Source of the DNA: Marimicrobium sp913061115
GTDB taxonomy: Bacteria > Pseudomonadota > Gammaproteobacteria > Pseudomonadales > Halieaceae
Direction: 5' to 3'
Assembly: GCF_047729875.1 (NCBI RefSeq)
Contig: NZ_CP159826.1
Span: 2,976,001 to 3,040,000 of the forward strand
Length of the DNA stretch: 64,000 nucleotides
Each line of letters starts with the position of its first letter. Position 1 is the stretch's first letter. Below are positions 8,370 through 17,459 of the stretch, in pieces. The position numbers and the translations under genes are program-made. The notes under the pieces are model-generated. The model saw nothing but the letters and a program-made list of their open reading frames with translations. It was not told the origin of the DNA and made no database searches.

Positions 8370-9359
8370 TTATTTATTTGCGGCATCTCTCAATCTATCT
8401 AACTTTCTTGTCGCAGAAAACCGCACATACTCTAGCACCTCATTAGACAATTCACCCAGATAGACCGGATGAGTTTCAGGCACAGAAAATTTCTCTCCGC
8501 GAATTTTTTCGTACTGTGCTTTGATGGCATGAACAAACTTTTCTCTCTCTTGAAATTCATCTCCACCAGTAGTGACGCCTCCATGAAACTGATGGAACGT
8601 CCCCTCCCCTTGCAAAAAGACATGAGTCATTCCCGGGTATTCGCAAGCGCGCTTATACAGATCGAGGTTCACAAGCCCACCTCCTCGCATATCAAACTTC
8701 GCATCGAAGCCGCCAAGATCACTCCACACGCCTCGAGGCATACTAATACAATTACTCTCGCTATGAGATAAATAAAACCCATGGGCAGAAGAACCACTAA
8801 AGCAGGATATCTCAAAGAGTCTATAGCCGTTATCAGGCCAGGATATCGAATCCATCAAGACCCGCTCCTGCTCGACATCGTAACCACTGCCCACTGATTT
8901 CTGCTGCAACTCAACGCCCAGGTGATACCCTGGAACCGTTACCATTGCGCACGTTGCGAGCCGATGTCCACGAACCATATTATTGACTACACCTGGAGTC
9001 ACGAGGCGAGCGCCATCTATCATCACACAGATATTCTTACCCCTCGCTTTTTCGATGCCATAGCTGATGGCATAAATAGGTGTTGGCTGATCTTCCTTTC
9101 GTAGATGGTAAGAAAAGTTCGAGGGCAACGTATTAATGAAATCGCGAGACATTGTATTCGTCGACTCATTTTCGACGATCACAACCTCATAGTCAGCAGG
9201 GCACGCACCTCGCTGATAATCAGGAAGTAGCGACCGGACAGTATTCTGGGCTTGTAGTGGCATATCGTAGACAACCACTACAAAGCTGACGACGATTTTA
9301 TCGTAATCTTTTTTACTACGCATAACGCGTCTAATGCCCCGCCGTATACGATTTAGCAT
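8370..9359 (-). CDS. Glycosyltransferase family 2-like protein
   Basis: The N-terminus is basic (RIRRGIRRVMRS). A GT-A fold opening (SFVVVVYDMP) follows, then EVVIVENEST, and an IDGA segment near residue 112 stands where GT2 enzymes keep their DxD. A later GGGLVNLDLYKRA block resembles the acceptor-side part of GT2 enzymes. The nucleotide-sugar donor is unknown. I chose the ATG at 9359, giving 329 residues. A TTG at 9377 would overlap the upstream TGA stop by four bases (TTGA), so coupled initiation there is a real alternative. It sits directly after the sulfotransferase gene and before the methyltransferase. Confidence 0.75.
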   Translation of the reverse strand: MLNRIRRGIRRVMRSKKDYDKIVVSFVVVVYDMPLQAQNTVRSLLPDYQRGACPADYEVVIVENESTNTMSRDFINTLPSNFSYHLRKEDQPTPIYAISYGIEKARGKNICVMIDGARLVTPGVVNNMVRGHRLATCAMVTVPGYHLGVELQQKSVGSGYDVEQERVLMDSISWPDNGYRLFEISCFSGSSAHGFYLSHSESNCISMPRGVWSDLGGFDAKFDMRGGGLVNLDLYKRACEYPGMTHVFLQGEGTFHQFHGGVTTGGDEFQEREKFVHAIKAQYEKIRGEKFSVPETHPVYLGELSNEVLEYVRFSATRKLDRLRDAANK

Positions 9360-9373
9360 TGAAGTGCCACAAA

Positions 9374-10099
9374 TCAACGTCCGGATTTTTTTAGTTTTTT
9401 ATACAAACGGCTGACTTTCCATGGAAGAGACGGCCCGCCGGCTCCGTCGTTATGCCTGAGCTCTGCTGTATAAAACTTTTCTTCTTCATTTTTATTTTCA
9501 AGACCCATTTTAGCGGCAGCACCTAACATCTTCTCATCCAAGTCTGCCTCATCATTATCGAAATTCAAAATAGAGAATTTATTCCTTTTATACTCATCAA
9601 AGAGAGCCTTATTGTAGGAATACCATAACTTTAGGGATTCTTCACGGCTCTTGCTGCTGCGTTTTTCTAGCGACTTTGCAACAGCATTGGGGTGGCGATA
9701 AATTCCGATCAGCTCTATCGATGGATAAAGATGTCTCCATCCATCCAAGACGAGTAACGTTCGTGGATCCTTAAATCCAAAATTTGGCGCACCTGCATGC
9801 TCTGCCAGAAGCGCCTTGGCGCGGGCTATATGCTCATTACTCCAAACGACCCTAGCAGGCGGCGTATCCCAAGCCCCTGCGTTGGCTTCCAGAATTGCAT
9901 CATGCAAATCAACGAATTTCTGATTCTCTCGATTGCCTTTTTCGTTGTGCTTATTCCATGTGTGACAGTCGCCCAAAATCAAACCCGCCTCCTGCAGTGA
10001 GCCGGCCAAGTAACTGGTACCGCTTCGATGCATTCCAAGGACAGCAATCAGCCGCGCCGGCAATTCAGAGTTCAAATCATGTACCGCACGCTCCGGCAT
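9374..10099 (-). CDS. Sulfotransferase family protein
   Basis: The 241-residue protein carries the PAPS 5'-phosphosulfate loop GMHRSGTS at about residues 22-29 and a 3'-phosphate-binding region with IYRHP near residue 135. It is therefore predicted to move sulfate from PAPS to a hydroxyl of a sugar, lipid or small molecule in the cytoplasm. The C-terminus is Lys-rich. Its N-terminal half resembles the sulfotransferase domain of the 1155-residue fusion protein at 11882-15349 (both have HRSGTS and FKDPR- or IKDPR-type motifs), so the locus encodes two sulfate-transfer modules. It probably heads a minus-strand group continuing into the GT2, methyltransferase and dioxygenase genes. The 191 bases upstream show no gene. 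Confidence 0.82.
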   Translation of the reverse strand: MPERAVHDLNSELPARLIAVLGMHRSGTSYLAGSLQEAGLILGDCHTWNKHNEKGNRENQKFVDLHDAILEANAGAWDTPPARVVWSNEHIARAKALLAEHAGAPNFGFKDPRTLLVLDGWRHLYPSIELIGIYRHPNAVAKSLEKRSSKSREESLKLWYSYNKALFDEYKRNKFSILNFDNDEADLDEKMLGAAAKMGLENKNEEEKFYTAELRHNDGAGGPSLPWKVSRLYKKLKKSGR

Positions 10100-10290
10100 T
10101 TATAAATATCCATTTCGTCTAGATGAACAATACACGTTCATATTTCTTGCACCTCTAATGAATGCTGCAAGCGGCTTCGCTGCTGTATTTTTACCTATTT
10201 ACAATCAACATGGCAACTCTGTTTTAGACCACTTACCCTAGCATGTTCTGTAGACATTAGCTGGGGGACAATAACAGTCACCCGGGCGTT

Positions 10291-11553
10291 TTACCGCTCA
10301 ACAAGCACCGCGGACTTTTGACCTGCCCACGGAGCCACCCAGATCAACAATAGCATCCCCGGAACGGCCAGAGAGGTACACAGCAAGAAGAAGTCAACCC
10401 ATCCAATGTTCTCAACAATGATACCCGTAGTCCCATTGACCAATGTCCGGGGCACTGCCGCAAGCGCCGTAAAAAGAGCAAATTGTGTTGCCGCATACGT
10501 CTTGCTCGTTTCACGCGCGATAAAAGCGGTAAAGGCGGCGGTACCCATTCCGACACCGAGGTACTCGAAGGCGATCACTAACGCTAGGAGCCACAGGTCT
10601 GGCTCCGAGCTAGCAAGCAGAGCAAACCCCAGAATACTGGCCATCTGCACCCCACCAAACATCCACAGGGCGCGATTTATCCCGACTCGCAGCATAATCA
10701 GACCACCCACCAAACCACCAATAATTGATGGCCACAGAGCGGCATTCTTCGCCACCAAACCAATCTCTGTCTTGGTGAACCCCATCTCAAGATAAAATGG
10801 CATGGTTAAGGCTGTGGCCATGCTGTCACCGAGCTTATAAAGGAACATAAAGCACAGCACCAATATCACTCCCGACCAGCCTCGACGCCCTAGATACTCA
10901 AAAAACGGCGCGGACAGAGCCTGCCGCATTCCCAGTGCCGCTGGTTTTTCGGACTCAGGCTCAGACACCACCAGGCTCATTATGATGCCGACCAGCATGA
11001 AGCCAGCAGTAATCCAAAAAACGCTGGACCAGGGCAGGATATCCGCCAAGATAAGTGACAATGATCCGGGCACCAGGCTGGAGATACGATAGGCTTGCAC
11101 GTGGAGAGAACTGCCTAACCCTAACTCGTCATCCGACAAAATTTCACGTCTGTAAGCGTCTAAAACCACATCCTGACTGGCGCTGAAAAACGCAACGACC
11201 AGCGCCAGCGCCGCGATCAACTTGGTGGACTGCTCCGGATTAAACATGCCCATAGCGCCAATTGAAAACAGCAAAAAGACCTGGGTTATCAACATCCAGC
11301 CTCTGCGTCTGCCCAAAAAGGGTGGCACAAAGCGATCTAAAAACGGCGCCCAAAGAAACTTTATCGTATAGGGCAATCCAATCAGCGAGAATAGCCCTAT
11401 CTCTGCTAGAGACACGCCACCGTCACTGAGCCAGGCAGGGACCAGTTGAAAGAGCACGTAGAGCGGCATACCTGAAGCAAGCCCGGTAAATATGCAGGCG
11501 AGCATACGTCGATTAAAAATCGCGGCACGAAAACTGACTACTGCAGCGCTCAA
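10291..11553 (-). CDS. ampG: AmpG-like permease (PAT/MFS family)
   Basis: The 420-residue membrane protein has the AmpG hallmarks: an SGMPLYVLFQLVPAWLSD first helix, the GLPYTIKFLWAPFLDRF loop, a GRRRGW basic loop, and AFFSASQDVVLDAYR in the middle of the first half. AmpG imports anhydromuropeptides for cell-wall recycling. The protein is shorter than E. coli AmpG (about 490 residues). The start is a TTG at 11553; the next in-frame ATG is at 11505, which would cut into the first helix. It stands alone between two sulfotransferase/glycosyltransferase groups, so a different glycan cargo is possible, but cell-wall recycling remains the simplest reading. Confidence 0.65.
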   Translation of the reverse strand: MSAAVVSFRAAIFNRRMLACIFTGLASGMPLYVLFQLVPAWLSDGGVSLAEIGLFSLIGLPYTIKFLWAPFLDRFVPPFLGRRRGWMLITQVFLLFSIGAMGMFNPEQSTKLIAALALVVAFFSASQDVVLDAYRREILSDDELGLGSSLHVQAYRISSLVPGSLSLILADILPWSSVFWITAGFMLVGIIMSLVVSEPESEKPAALGMRQALSAPFFEYLGRRGWSGVILVLCFMFLYKLGDSMATALTMPFYLEMGFTKTEIGLVAKNAALWPSIIGGLVGGLIMLRVGINRALWMFGGVQMASILGFALLASSEPDLWLLALVIAFEYLGVGMGTAAFTAFIARETSKTYAATQFALFTALAAVPRTLVNGTTGIIVENIGWVDFFLLCTSLAVPGMLLLIWVAPWAGQKSAVLVER

Positions 11554-11881
11554 GGTGTCTTAATCTTTGACGAAACCATCGCGAATCGACCGTAGAAATG
11601 CATGTCTATAGACCACCTCATTGATAAATCGCCCATCACAGACATGATCATTAAAATTCTTTACGAAGCGCTCTAAAACTGCTGCACGATGGCAAACCGT
11701 CATCTAGCGACCTAGCACTAAAACTCGGGACATATAATGCGCGCCATGTCTGCCTCGAATGATATCAGGCTAAAGCCTAAAATTTTGCAATACACTGTGC
11801 CAGTTTTAGCCGATACCAATATGTCATATTAGTTTTTTCACATCCGCCTACCGCTAAAATTCAGAATCTACCACTTTCCCG
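11554..11881. other. Gene-free stretch between ampG-like gene and the fusion gene
   Basis: This 328-base region contains no supported gene. It is A/T-rich towards 11760-11880. A TATAAT-like hexamer occurs near 11734 on the plus strand, but no open frame follows it. I found no convincing terminator hairpin at the end of the minus-strand fusion gene. The 5' part must hold the promoter of the AmpG-like gene. Confidence 0.3.
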
Positions 11882-14800
11882 TCATAACACGGGCTCATCT
11901 AAAACTGATCGATAAACCTCATCATACTTTCTTGTCATTACCCCTGAATCGAATTTTTGTACTGCGCTGAAAACTCTAGACTGAAGTGATTCACACGCGA
12001 TCTTATCCGAAGCAAGATGCGCAATTTTCTCAGCCCACAAAGAGACATTTATCTCAAAGCCATCCAACTCAACTAAAATTCCGGCCGGGCCATCCGCGCC
12101 GCTCAACATGTAAGGAATATCGCCGAGAGCGCTGGCCACAATTGGCCTACCAGCCTGAAGACACTCAATGATCACCATGGGAAAGCTCTCACCACGAAAC
12201 TTTGAGGGGAGAATCCCCATGTCAGAACATGAAAAATATCCGCGAACGTTGCCTTGGAAGCCTTCCAAATGAATAAACGGTGGGAGTTGCAGAGGGCCTA
12301 ACCGATCATATTCAGGCCCATCCCCTACCAGCACTAAATGAATATCCTTTGCAGATTGCACTCTGGCAGCAGACACGATGTCGACGGCCTCCTGCCAGCC
12401 TTTATCTTCCATTGCCCGGCTAATCAGCACGAGCACGAAAGCGTCCTCTGATATACCTAAATCGCTGCGTGATACCGGCTCCAATTCGCCAACAGATAGC
12501 GCATTCTCTATCCGTACCAATTTCTTTTCATCGTTCCACTTATGAGCAGTCAAAGCAGATACGTTTTTCTCTGCGACATAAATGAGGCGGCTGCTTCTCT
12601 TAACGAGACGGGGCAATATGAATTTTAAATCAACACTGTTGATCGTTTCATACATCCCATGCAGCGTTACAATTGTCTTAAAGTCGCCCTCTTCTGGCAA
12701 AATATCGAGGATTGTACTGTCAACCCAGGCATGGTGTGAATGGATTAAATCAATGCCAAAATCCGAAACGATTTTCTCTAAATGCGGAATGTCGGAGACA
12801 ATCGGGATATCCCTGCGTAATTTTCTTCGAACGCCTTGATTCCTTGGTTCTTGTGCACAGTCGAAATATGTAACGTTATAACCTGCCGCTTTCATTAAAT
12901 TGGCAAGTTCTACGGGGAAGGTCTCTCCGCCACCGCTACAGAATCCGTAACCCGCCATTAATAGGTTAGGGGATCTACAAGTCGCTGCGGATTTAATCCT
13001 CGACAGGCTATAGCATGCCTCAAAAGCATCTTCAGAAAAGAAAGGACGCGTCTCCCTCCAATGCGCAATTAAATTCTCCTTTTGACGCATGAACACATCA
13101 GCACTTACTCGGTAATATTGCTGAACTGTTCTCGCAACAATCTCGTGTTCTGCGTAAAAAACATCATCATCATGAGATTTTACTGATGTGTTTCCGTCAT
13201 GAATACGATAGTAATTAGACGCAGCAGGAGAATACGCTAGCACGCCGCCCCGAATCAAATGAAGATAGAAAATCCAGTCTCCACACGTCCGCATATTCTG
13301 CCAACTGTGATCCTCTAACAACTCCATTGCCCCTGGGTTTCTAAAGATAGCTGAGCTCGCATTCGGGATAATATTTTTAATGGCGAAGGCTTCTGCTACG
13401 ATTTTATTAGCGGTCTCAATGATAGGCGCCGCCCATCTTTGCGGATCAATATCATACAGATATTCATTAATTGACCACTGTGGCTCACCACTCGAGGCAT
13501 CCATAAAGACTGTTCGACTATAGGCAAGCTGTACCGCTTCGTTCTCAAAAAATGGCGTCAATGTCTCGAGAAAATTATCACTACACCAATCGTCGCTTTC
13601 AGCGATCCAGATAATATCCCCTTGTGCGAGCTTAAGTCCTTTTGTCCACTGATGGAAAACGCCTCCGGAGTTCTTCTCATTAACGAGAAGTCTAGTATTG
13701 TGGGGGTGTGATTTTTGGTAACGAGTCAAAACATCAACACTGCGATCAGTTGACGCATCATCAAGTAAAATCACCTCGAAGTTCTGGTAGGTCTGCGCAT
13801 AAATAGAATCTAATCTCAGTGGAAGATACTTTTCATGGTTAAAGTTGGGCACGACAATACTGATTAACGGCTGGAAAACATCTGAGGGCTCACCCTGCTG
13901 GTAGAGCATGGCTTTCACCGATCCGTTGAAACGCCTGTCGATAAAATCTTCACTATTTTGATTGGCAAAGTTGTTCATCGCCCGAAATATCGGGCGTAGA
14001 GCAGATCTAGACACCCAAGCGAAGCGCGGGTGTCGCACACTCATTCGTTGGTATTGGTATATTGAACGCACCCTGAATCTTACGATAATTTTTGATGCTC
14101 GCTCACGCATTCTCTTTCGAAAATTTCCCACCGCACGCACTGATTTTGTCAGTCTCCATGAAGTGGAGGCCTGCATTGCACCAATGATATGTTCGAGCTC
14201 TAGAATACCCGTGCGCAGCTCTGCCATCATAGAGTGCAAGGTTTCAGTTTCGGAGCGCTGGCTTTCTATTTCGGAGCGCTGGCTTTCTATTTCGGAGCGC
14301 TGGCTTTCCATTCCAGCTTCGAGCTGTATAATTTCGTCACGCAACGGCGTAACAACCGACACGTGTTCAGTAATTTGGGCACCAAGGTCTAAGATTATGT
14401 CTGCTCGCTGCTCCGCTTCTAGCTTATCACTGCGACTGCGCTCGCTAAGTCGAGATAGGGCAGGCGTCATCGAAAGTGAGATTGCCAGCTGCGTGTCTGT
14501 TGCGTGATACAGTGCTAGAGCTTGCTCTATGTCCTGCTGCACGTTGGATTGATTACCGAGCAGTACCTTTACAGCAGCATTAAACGCCATGACTTGAGGG
14601 AATTCGTGCGCAAGCAGCTCTGTCGCATCCCCATCAGCAACACTGCGGCGCAGTGAAGAATCAACAAAGTTCTCGCAAAAGTGTTTGAGCTGCACTTGAT
14701 CGGGTATTGCGCCCAAAAAATCGGCAATCTTTTTAACCACAAGCTCGGGGCTGGTCACTAAGTCCAGATAATCAACGAAACAGCTATTGAGTGTCGCCGT

Positions 14801-15349
14801 CTGAGCGAGTGCTTGGGCGGTCAGTGATAGCCACAGTGCAGCGCCCTCAACCAGACGTCCTCCGATTTCATAGTAGACGGGGTTATCCTGAGCTCGATGT
14901 TGCTGCGACAAAGCAACTTCAGTCGGGTCACGAAAAATATGGATAATGAAGATATCGCGATCACTGTAACCGGCTTCGAGAAAGACCGGCTTCCAAAAAT
15001 CGAAAAGCTGACAGAAGCGGGGATCCTTGATAGCAGCGACTTCCACGTCACCATAAATAGCCTCGAATAAACGTCCCGCTCTAGCCCGCCACTCACAGAG
15101 ATTGGCATCTAAAATCGCCGTTGGCCCATAAAACAATGGATTATCCCAGCTGCCACCTAAATGGCTCAGCAGGCTTTCATTAAAGTCCACGATATCGGGG
15201 TGTTCGAAAAAGCCTCTTGGGTTTTCGTCATTGGTGTAATGCGCAGGTAGCCGCAGATCTGCGCCGAGGCTCTCAAGGGCGGCCGCACACAGGGAGGTCC
15301 CCGAGCGGTGAGGACCAAGGACCACAATGAGCTTTTTAGGGTCGGGCAT
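11882..15349 (-). CDS. Trifunctional fusion: sulfotransferase - coiled coil - GT2 - GT4 glycosyltransferase
   Basis: This 1155-residue protein joins at least three catalytic modules. Residues 1-260 are a sulfotransferase, with the PAPS loop GPHRSGTS at 12-19 and FRDP near residue 138. Residues ~270-400 are helical and contain three exact heptads (SQRSEIE) followed by STSWRLTKSVR, a segment often found beside bacterial glycosyltransferases. Residues ~490-720 form a GT2 domain (SIVVPNFNH, LLDDAS, AESDDW). Residues ~790-1150 form a GT4 domain (GYGFCSGGGETFPVEL, LISRAMEDKGW, the nucleotide-sugar region RGESFPMVIIE). No signal peptide or membrane helix is seen, so it should act in the cytoplasm on a lipid-linked or soluble acceptor. 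Fusion of sulfation with two sugar transfers suggests ordered assembly of a sulfated saccharide. Start ATG 15349. Confidence 0.82.
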   Translation of the reverse strand: MPDPKKLIVVLGPHRSGTSLCAAALESLGADLRLPAHYTNDENPRGFFEHPDIVDFNESLLSHLGGSWDNPLFYGPTAILDANLCEWRARAGRLFEAIYGDVEVAAIKDPRFCQLFDFWKPVFLEAGYSDRDIFIIHIFRDPTEVALSQQHRAQDNPVYYEIGGRLVEGAALWLSLTAQALAQTATLNSCFVDYLDLVTSPELVVKKIADFLGAIPDQVQLKHFCENFVDSSLRRSVADGDATELLAHEFPQVMAFNAAVKVLLGNQSNVQQDIEQALALYHATDTQLAISLSMTPALSRLSERSRSDKLEAEQRADIILDLGAQITEHVSVVTPLRDEIIQLEAGMESQRSEIESQRSEIESQRSETETLHSMMAELRTGILELEHIIGAMQASTSWRLTKSVRAVGNFRKRMRERASKIIVRFRVRSIYQYQRMSVRHPRFAWVSRSALRPIFRAMNNFANQNSEDFIDRRFNGSVKAMLYQQGEPSDVFQPLISIVVPNFNHEKYLPLRLDSIYAQTYQNFEVILLDDASTDRSVDVLTRYQKSHPHNTRLLVNEKNSGGVFHQWTKGLKLAQGDIIWIAESDDWCSDNFLETLTPFFENEAVQLAYSRTVFMDASSGEPQWSINEYLYDIDPQRWAAPIIETANKIVAEAFAIKNIIPNASSAIFRNPGAMELLEDHSWQNMRTCGDWIFYLHLIRGGVLAYSPAASNYYRIHDGNTSVKSHDDDVFYAEHEIVARTVQQYYRVSADVFMRQKENLIAHWRETRPFFSEDAFEACYSLSRIKSAATCRSPNLLMAGYGFCSGGGETFPVELANLMKAAGYNVTYFDCAQEPRNQGVRRKLRRDIPIVSDIPHLEKIVSDFGIDLIHSHHAWVDSTILDILPEEGDFKTIVTLHGMYETINSVDLKFILPRLVKRSSRLIYVAEKNVSALTAHKWNDEKKLVRIENALSVGELEPVSRSDLGISEDAFVLVLISRAMEDKGWQEAVDIVSAARVQSAKDIHLVLVGDGPEYDRLGPLQLPPFIHLEGFQGNVRGYFSCSDMGILPSKFRGESFPMVIIECLQAGRPIVASALGDIPYMLSGADGPAGILVELDGFEINVSLWAEKIAHLASDKIACESLQSRVFSAVQKFDSGVMTRKYDEVYRSVLDEPVL
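14248..14310. repeat. Three tandem 21-bp repeats coding for heptads in the fusion protein
   Basis: Three head-to-tail copies of a 21-base unit (units 14248-14268, 14269-14289, 14290-14310) are identical except for one base near the end of the third. Each encodes the heptad SQRSEIE or a close variant (residues ~347-368), matching one coiled-coil turn. Copy-number change would lengthen the linker without a frameshift. Confidence 0.9.
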
Positions 15350-15443
15350 AAATAGACGAGGGCCTTGGCGTATATAAAAACATTAAGTGTTCAGCATGAA
15401 GATAGAAAGGAGCTTACCAGTGACGCAGCTATTATACCCCTCC

Positions 15444-16388
15444 TTAGAGTTTCTTCAAAAGCGCGGCTGCAATCAATCCAAGATTACCCCAAGCTGACTG
15501 GGCATACACTCCGCTTCGCCATAATAATAGGGGCCTGCGAGGAAGCGGCTTGTCTCGAGCTGCGCTAAAATCATCTAGGATTCTTTGGCTTTCTATCGTC
15601 AAATAGGTCCGATTTTGCTGAAGCGCTATGACGTGTTTCGTATTCCATAGTCGGTTGCGCCCCTGCAGCGCCAGGAAAAAGCGTTTAAACCTGTCACGCC
15701 AGGCGGTCGATGCGCCGATCACGTTATCGTGATGCTGACGATAGCTTAGCGATGGACGCGGGTCATACACCACTGACCCTCCTGATCCCGTGACCAAGAG
15801 ATAGGTCCACCAGTCATGCGCTACGATGTCCACGGGACCCACGGCACACAAGAGGTTTCTGGCCTTACGGTTCATCACCATCGTGTTACCACCGCCGATA
15901 TTCTGAATCAATGCATTGGCGAAACCCGGTGGCTTTACGAATAGGGGTGACAAGCCAGTAGTAGCTCCGTACTTGTCTATCAGGCGAGATCGAGAGCAGT
16001 AAAGCGCAGGACGGTCTTCAGGAAGCGACGATAATGCCTTAACAGCACGGGATAACTTGTCCGCGTCCCAGATATCATCCTGGTCAGAGAAAGCGAAGTA
16101 GTCGCCTTCTATGTTGGCGAAAATTAACGAAAAAAAGTTGTCTACATGGCCACGTTTGGGGCCTTGAACAACCGACAGTCGCGTCTGCCCCCAACGCTCG
16201 CGAAACGCCTTTAGTATGCTCTGTGTTTGATCTTGTGAGCCATCGTCAGACACATGAATAGCCAACTTCACGCCTTCTTGCTGCCCAATAGATTCCAGCT
16301 GCTGTGCTAGGAACTTTCCGCCGTTATATGTACACAGTAGAACAGCGACGTCAGGAGCAGAGTCAGGGCCATCAGCAGATTCAAGCAT
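15444..16388 (-). CDS. Glycosyltransferase family 2 (rhamnosyltransferase-like)
   Basis: The 314-residue protein starts with a canonical GT2 fold: AVLLCTYNGGKFL, IHVSDDGSQD and the metal-binding AFSDQDDIWD block around residue 100. The last two motifs are characteristic of the RgpB/rhamnosyltransferase-like subgroup that builds O-antigen or cell-wall polysaccharides. A later AHDWWTYLL motif and SYRQHHDNVIG match that subgroup too. A hydrophobic C-terminus (NLGLIAAALLKKL) may touch the membrane. It lies 94 bases upstream of the fusion gene and on the same strand. The ATG start is clear. The donor sugar is uncertain. Confidence 0.83.
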   Translation of the reverse strand: MLESADGPDSAPDVAVLLCTYNGGKFLAQQLESIGQQEGVKLAIHVSDDGSQDQTQSILKAFRERWGQTRLSVVQGPKRGHVDNFFSLIFANIEGDYFAFSDQDDIWDADKLSRAVKALSSLPEDRPALYCSRSRLIDKYGATTGLSPLFVKPPGFANALIQNIGGGNTMVMNRKARNLLCAVGPVDIVAHDWWTYLLVTGSGGSVVYDPRPSLSYRQHHDNVIGASTAWRDRFKRFFLALQGRNRLWNTKHVIALQQNRTYLTIESQRILDDFSAARDKPLPRRPLLLWRSGVYAQSAWGNLGLIAAALLKKL

Positions 16389-16473
16389 TATTGGCGCAGC
16401 GAGCTTAATAGTGTGTCTATTTTTTTAATGGCTAGATAATCGCGTCGGGACGCGAGACAAAGCGTCTGTCAGC

Positions 16474-17370
16474 TTAATTATCCGCGCTCTTATAGGGCGC
16501 AAAGACTTTTTCCATGGCATCACCGTCAATAAACAGATCATCTGTCACATTAAATTGGGCAATGAATTCTAAAATAGACAACTTTCTATATTCGGTCTCG
16601 AGGTCGGCTATTATCTGCTCTTTAGCCTCGTCATAGGATAGGAAGTGCTCCTCTTCCACGGCATCGTAACGGAGGATGTGAATGCCAAAGTCGGTACCCA
16701 CCAGCTCTGAATACTCGCCGATAGAAGCGATGTTAAACAACTCCTCTGAGTAAGTCGGTGGGACGCGCTGGTCTCCGTAGGTTATCCAACTATCCACCTC
16801 ACCGCGTTTAGCTCTGCTAGTGGGGTCACCAGAATGGGTTTGCACCAACTCTGCGAAGTCCGCACCTGCTCGCAGCTCGTCGAGCACTTCTTGCGCTTCT
16901 TTGACGGTCTGTTTTCTAGCACACGGCTGTACACAGATAAAGAGAATCTGAGAAGACAGGCGCTTCTCGGGAACGAAGGCATACTTGCGTTTCTGGGTAT
17001 CATAGCGCTCGACTGACAACGCCGACATATCGGGAATCTTAAGGTTGGCGACAAAATCATCCATGATAACGTCACGTTTCACAACCAGCAGTTTCTCCGA
17101 CAATGCCCAGAGCTCCGGTCCTGGCGCTAGCGTGTCGGCTACTGCGGATATTTTCCTGAGTATAATAACCTTATTTATTAATTCAAAGCGGTCGCCAATA
17201 TCATTGGCTGCGGCTCGCTGCATCTGGTCTGGCCAACGACTCACAATGTACGCGAATTCGCCCTCGCTGACACTGACGCCATCATCTTCTAACACAGTTT
17301 GGGCAATAGCTGAGTGCACGAGTGCGAACACCAACAGCAGAGCTCGAATACTTAGGTTTGTAGCGGACAT
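16474..17370 (-). CDS. Exported parvulin-type peptidyl-prolyl isomerase
   Basis: The 298-residue protein has an N-terminal signal peptide (hydrophobic residues ~7-22, ending near AIAQ), a SurA/PpiC-like helical N-domain, and a parvulin domain at about residues 135-235 with the typical FAELVQTHSGD, GEVDSWIT and GIHILRYD blocks. It would help fold exported or outer-membrane proteins in the periplasm. It lies just downstream of the 543-residue exported protein gene, separated by a strong terminator, and 85 bases upstream of the rhamnosyltransferase-like gene. A dedicated chaperone role for the neighbouring surface protein is possible but unproven. Confidence 0.83.
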   Translation of the reverse strand: MSATNLSIRALLLVFALVHSAIAQTVLEDDGVSVSEGEFAYIVSRWPDQMQRAAANDIGDRFELINKVIILRKISAVADTLAPGPELWALSEKLLVVKRDVIMDDFVANLKIPDMSALSVERYDTQKRKYAFVPEKRLSSQILFICVQPCARKQTVKEAQEVLDELRAGADFAELVQTHSGDPTSRAKRGEVDSWITYGDQRVPPTYSEELFNIASIGEYSELVGTDFGIHILRYDAVEEEHFLSYDEAKEQIIADLETEYRKLSILEFIAQFNVTDDLFIDGDAMEKVFAPYKSADN

Positions 17371-17394
17371 AACTGAAATTCCAATTTTACTGAC

Positions 17395-17423
17395 AAAAAA
17401 AAACCGACACCTCGGGGTGTCGG
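17395..17423 (-). terminator. Rho-independent terminator after the 543-residue exported protein gene
   Basis: On the minus strand an 8-bp perfect stem (CCGACACC/GGTGTCGG) with a 4-base loop is followed by nine T. It lies 37 bases past the stop at 17460 and before the isomerase start at 17370, so it should insulate the isomerase gene from the highly expressed gene upstream. Confidence 0.92.
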
Positions 17424-17459
17424 CTTCAGCTTACAAATAAACCCTATGGCTTATTAGTT

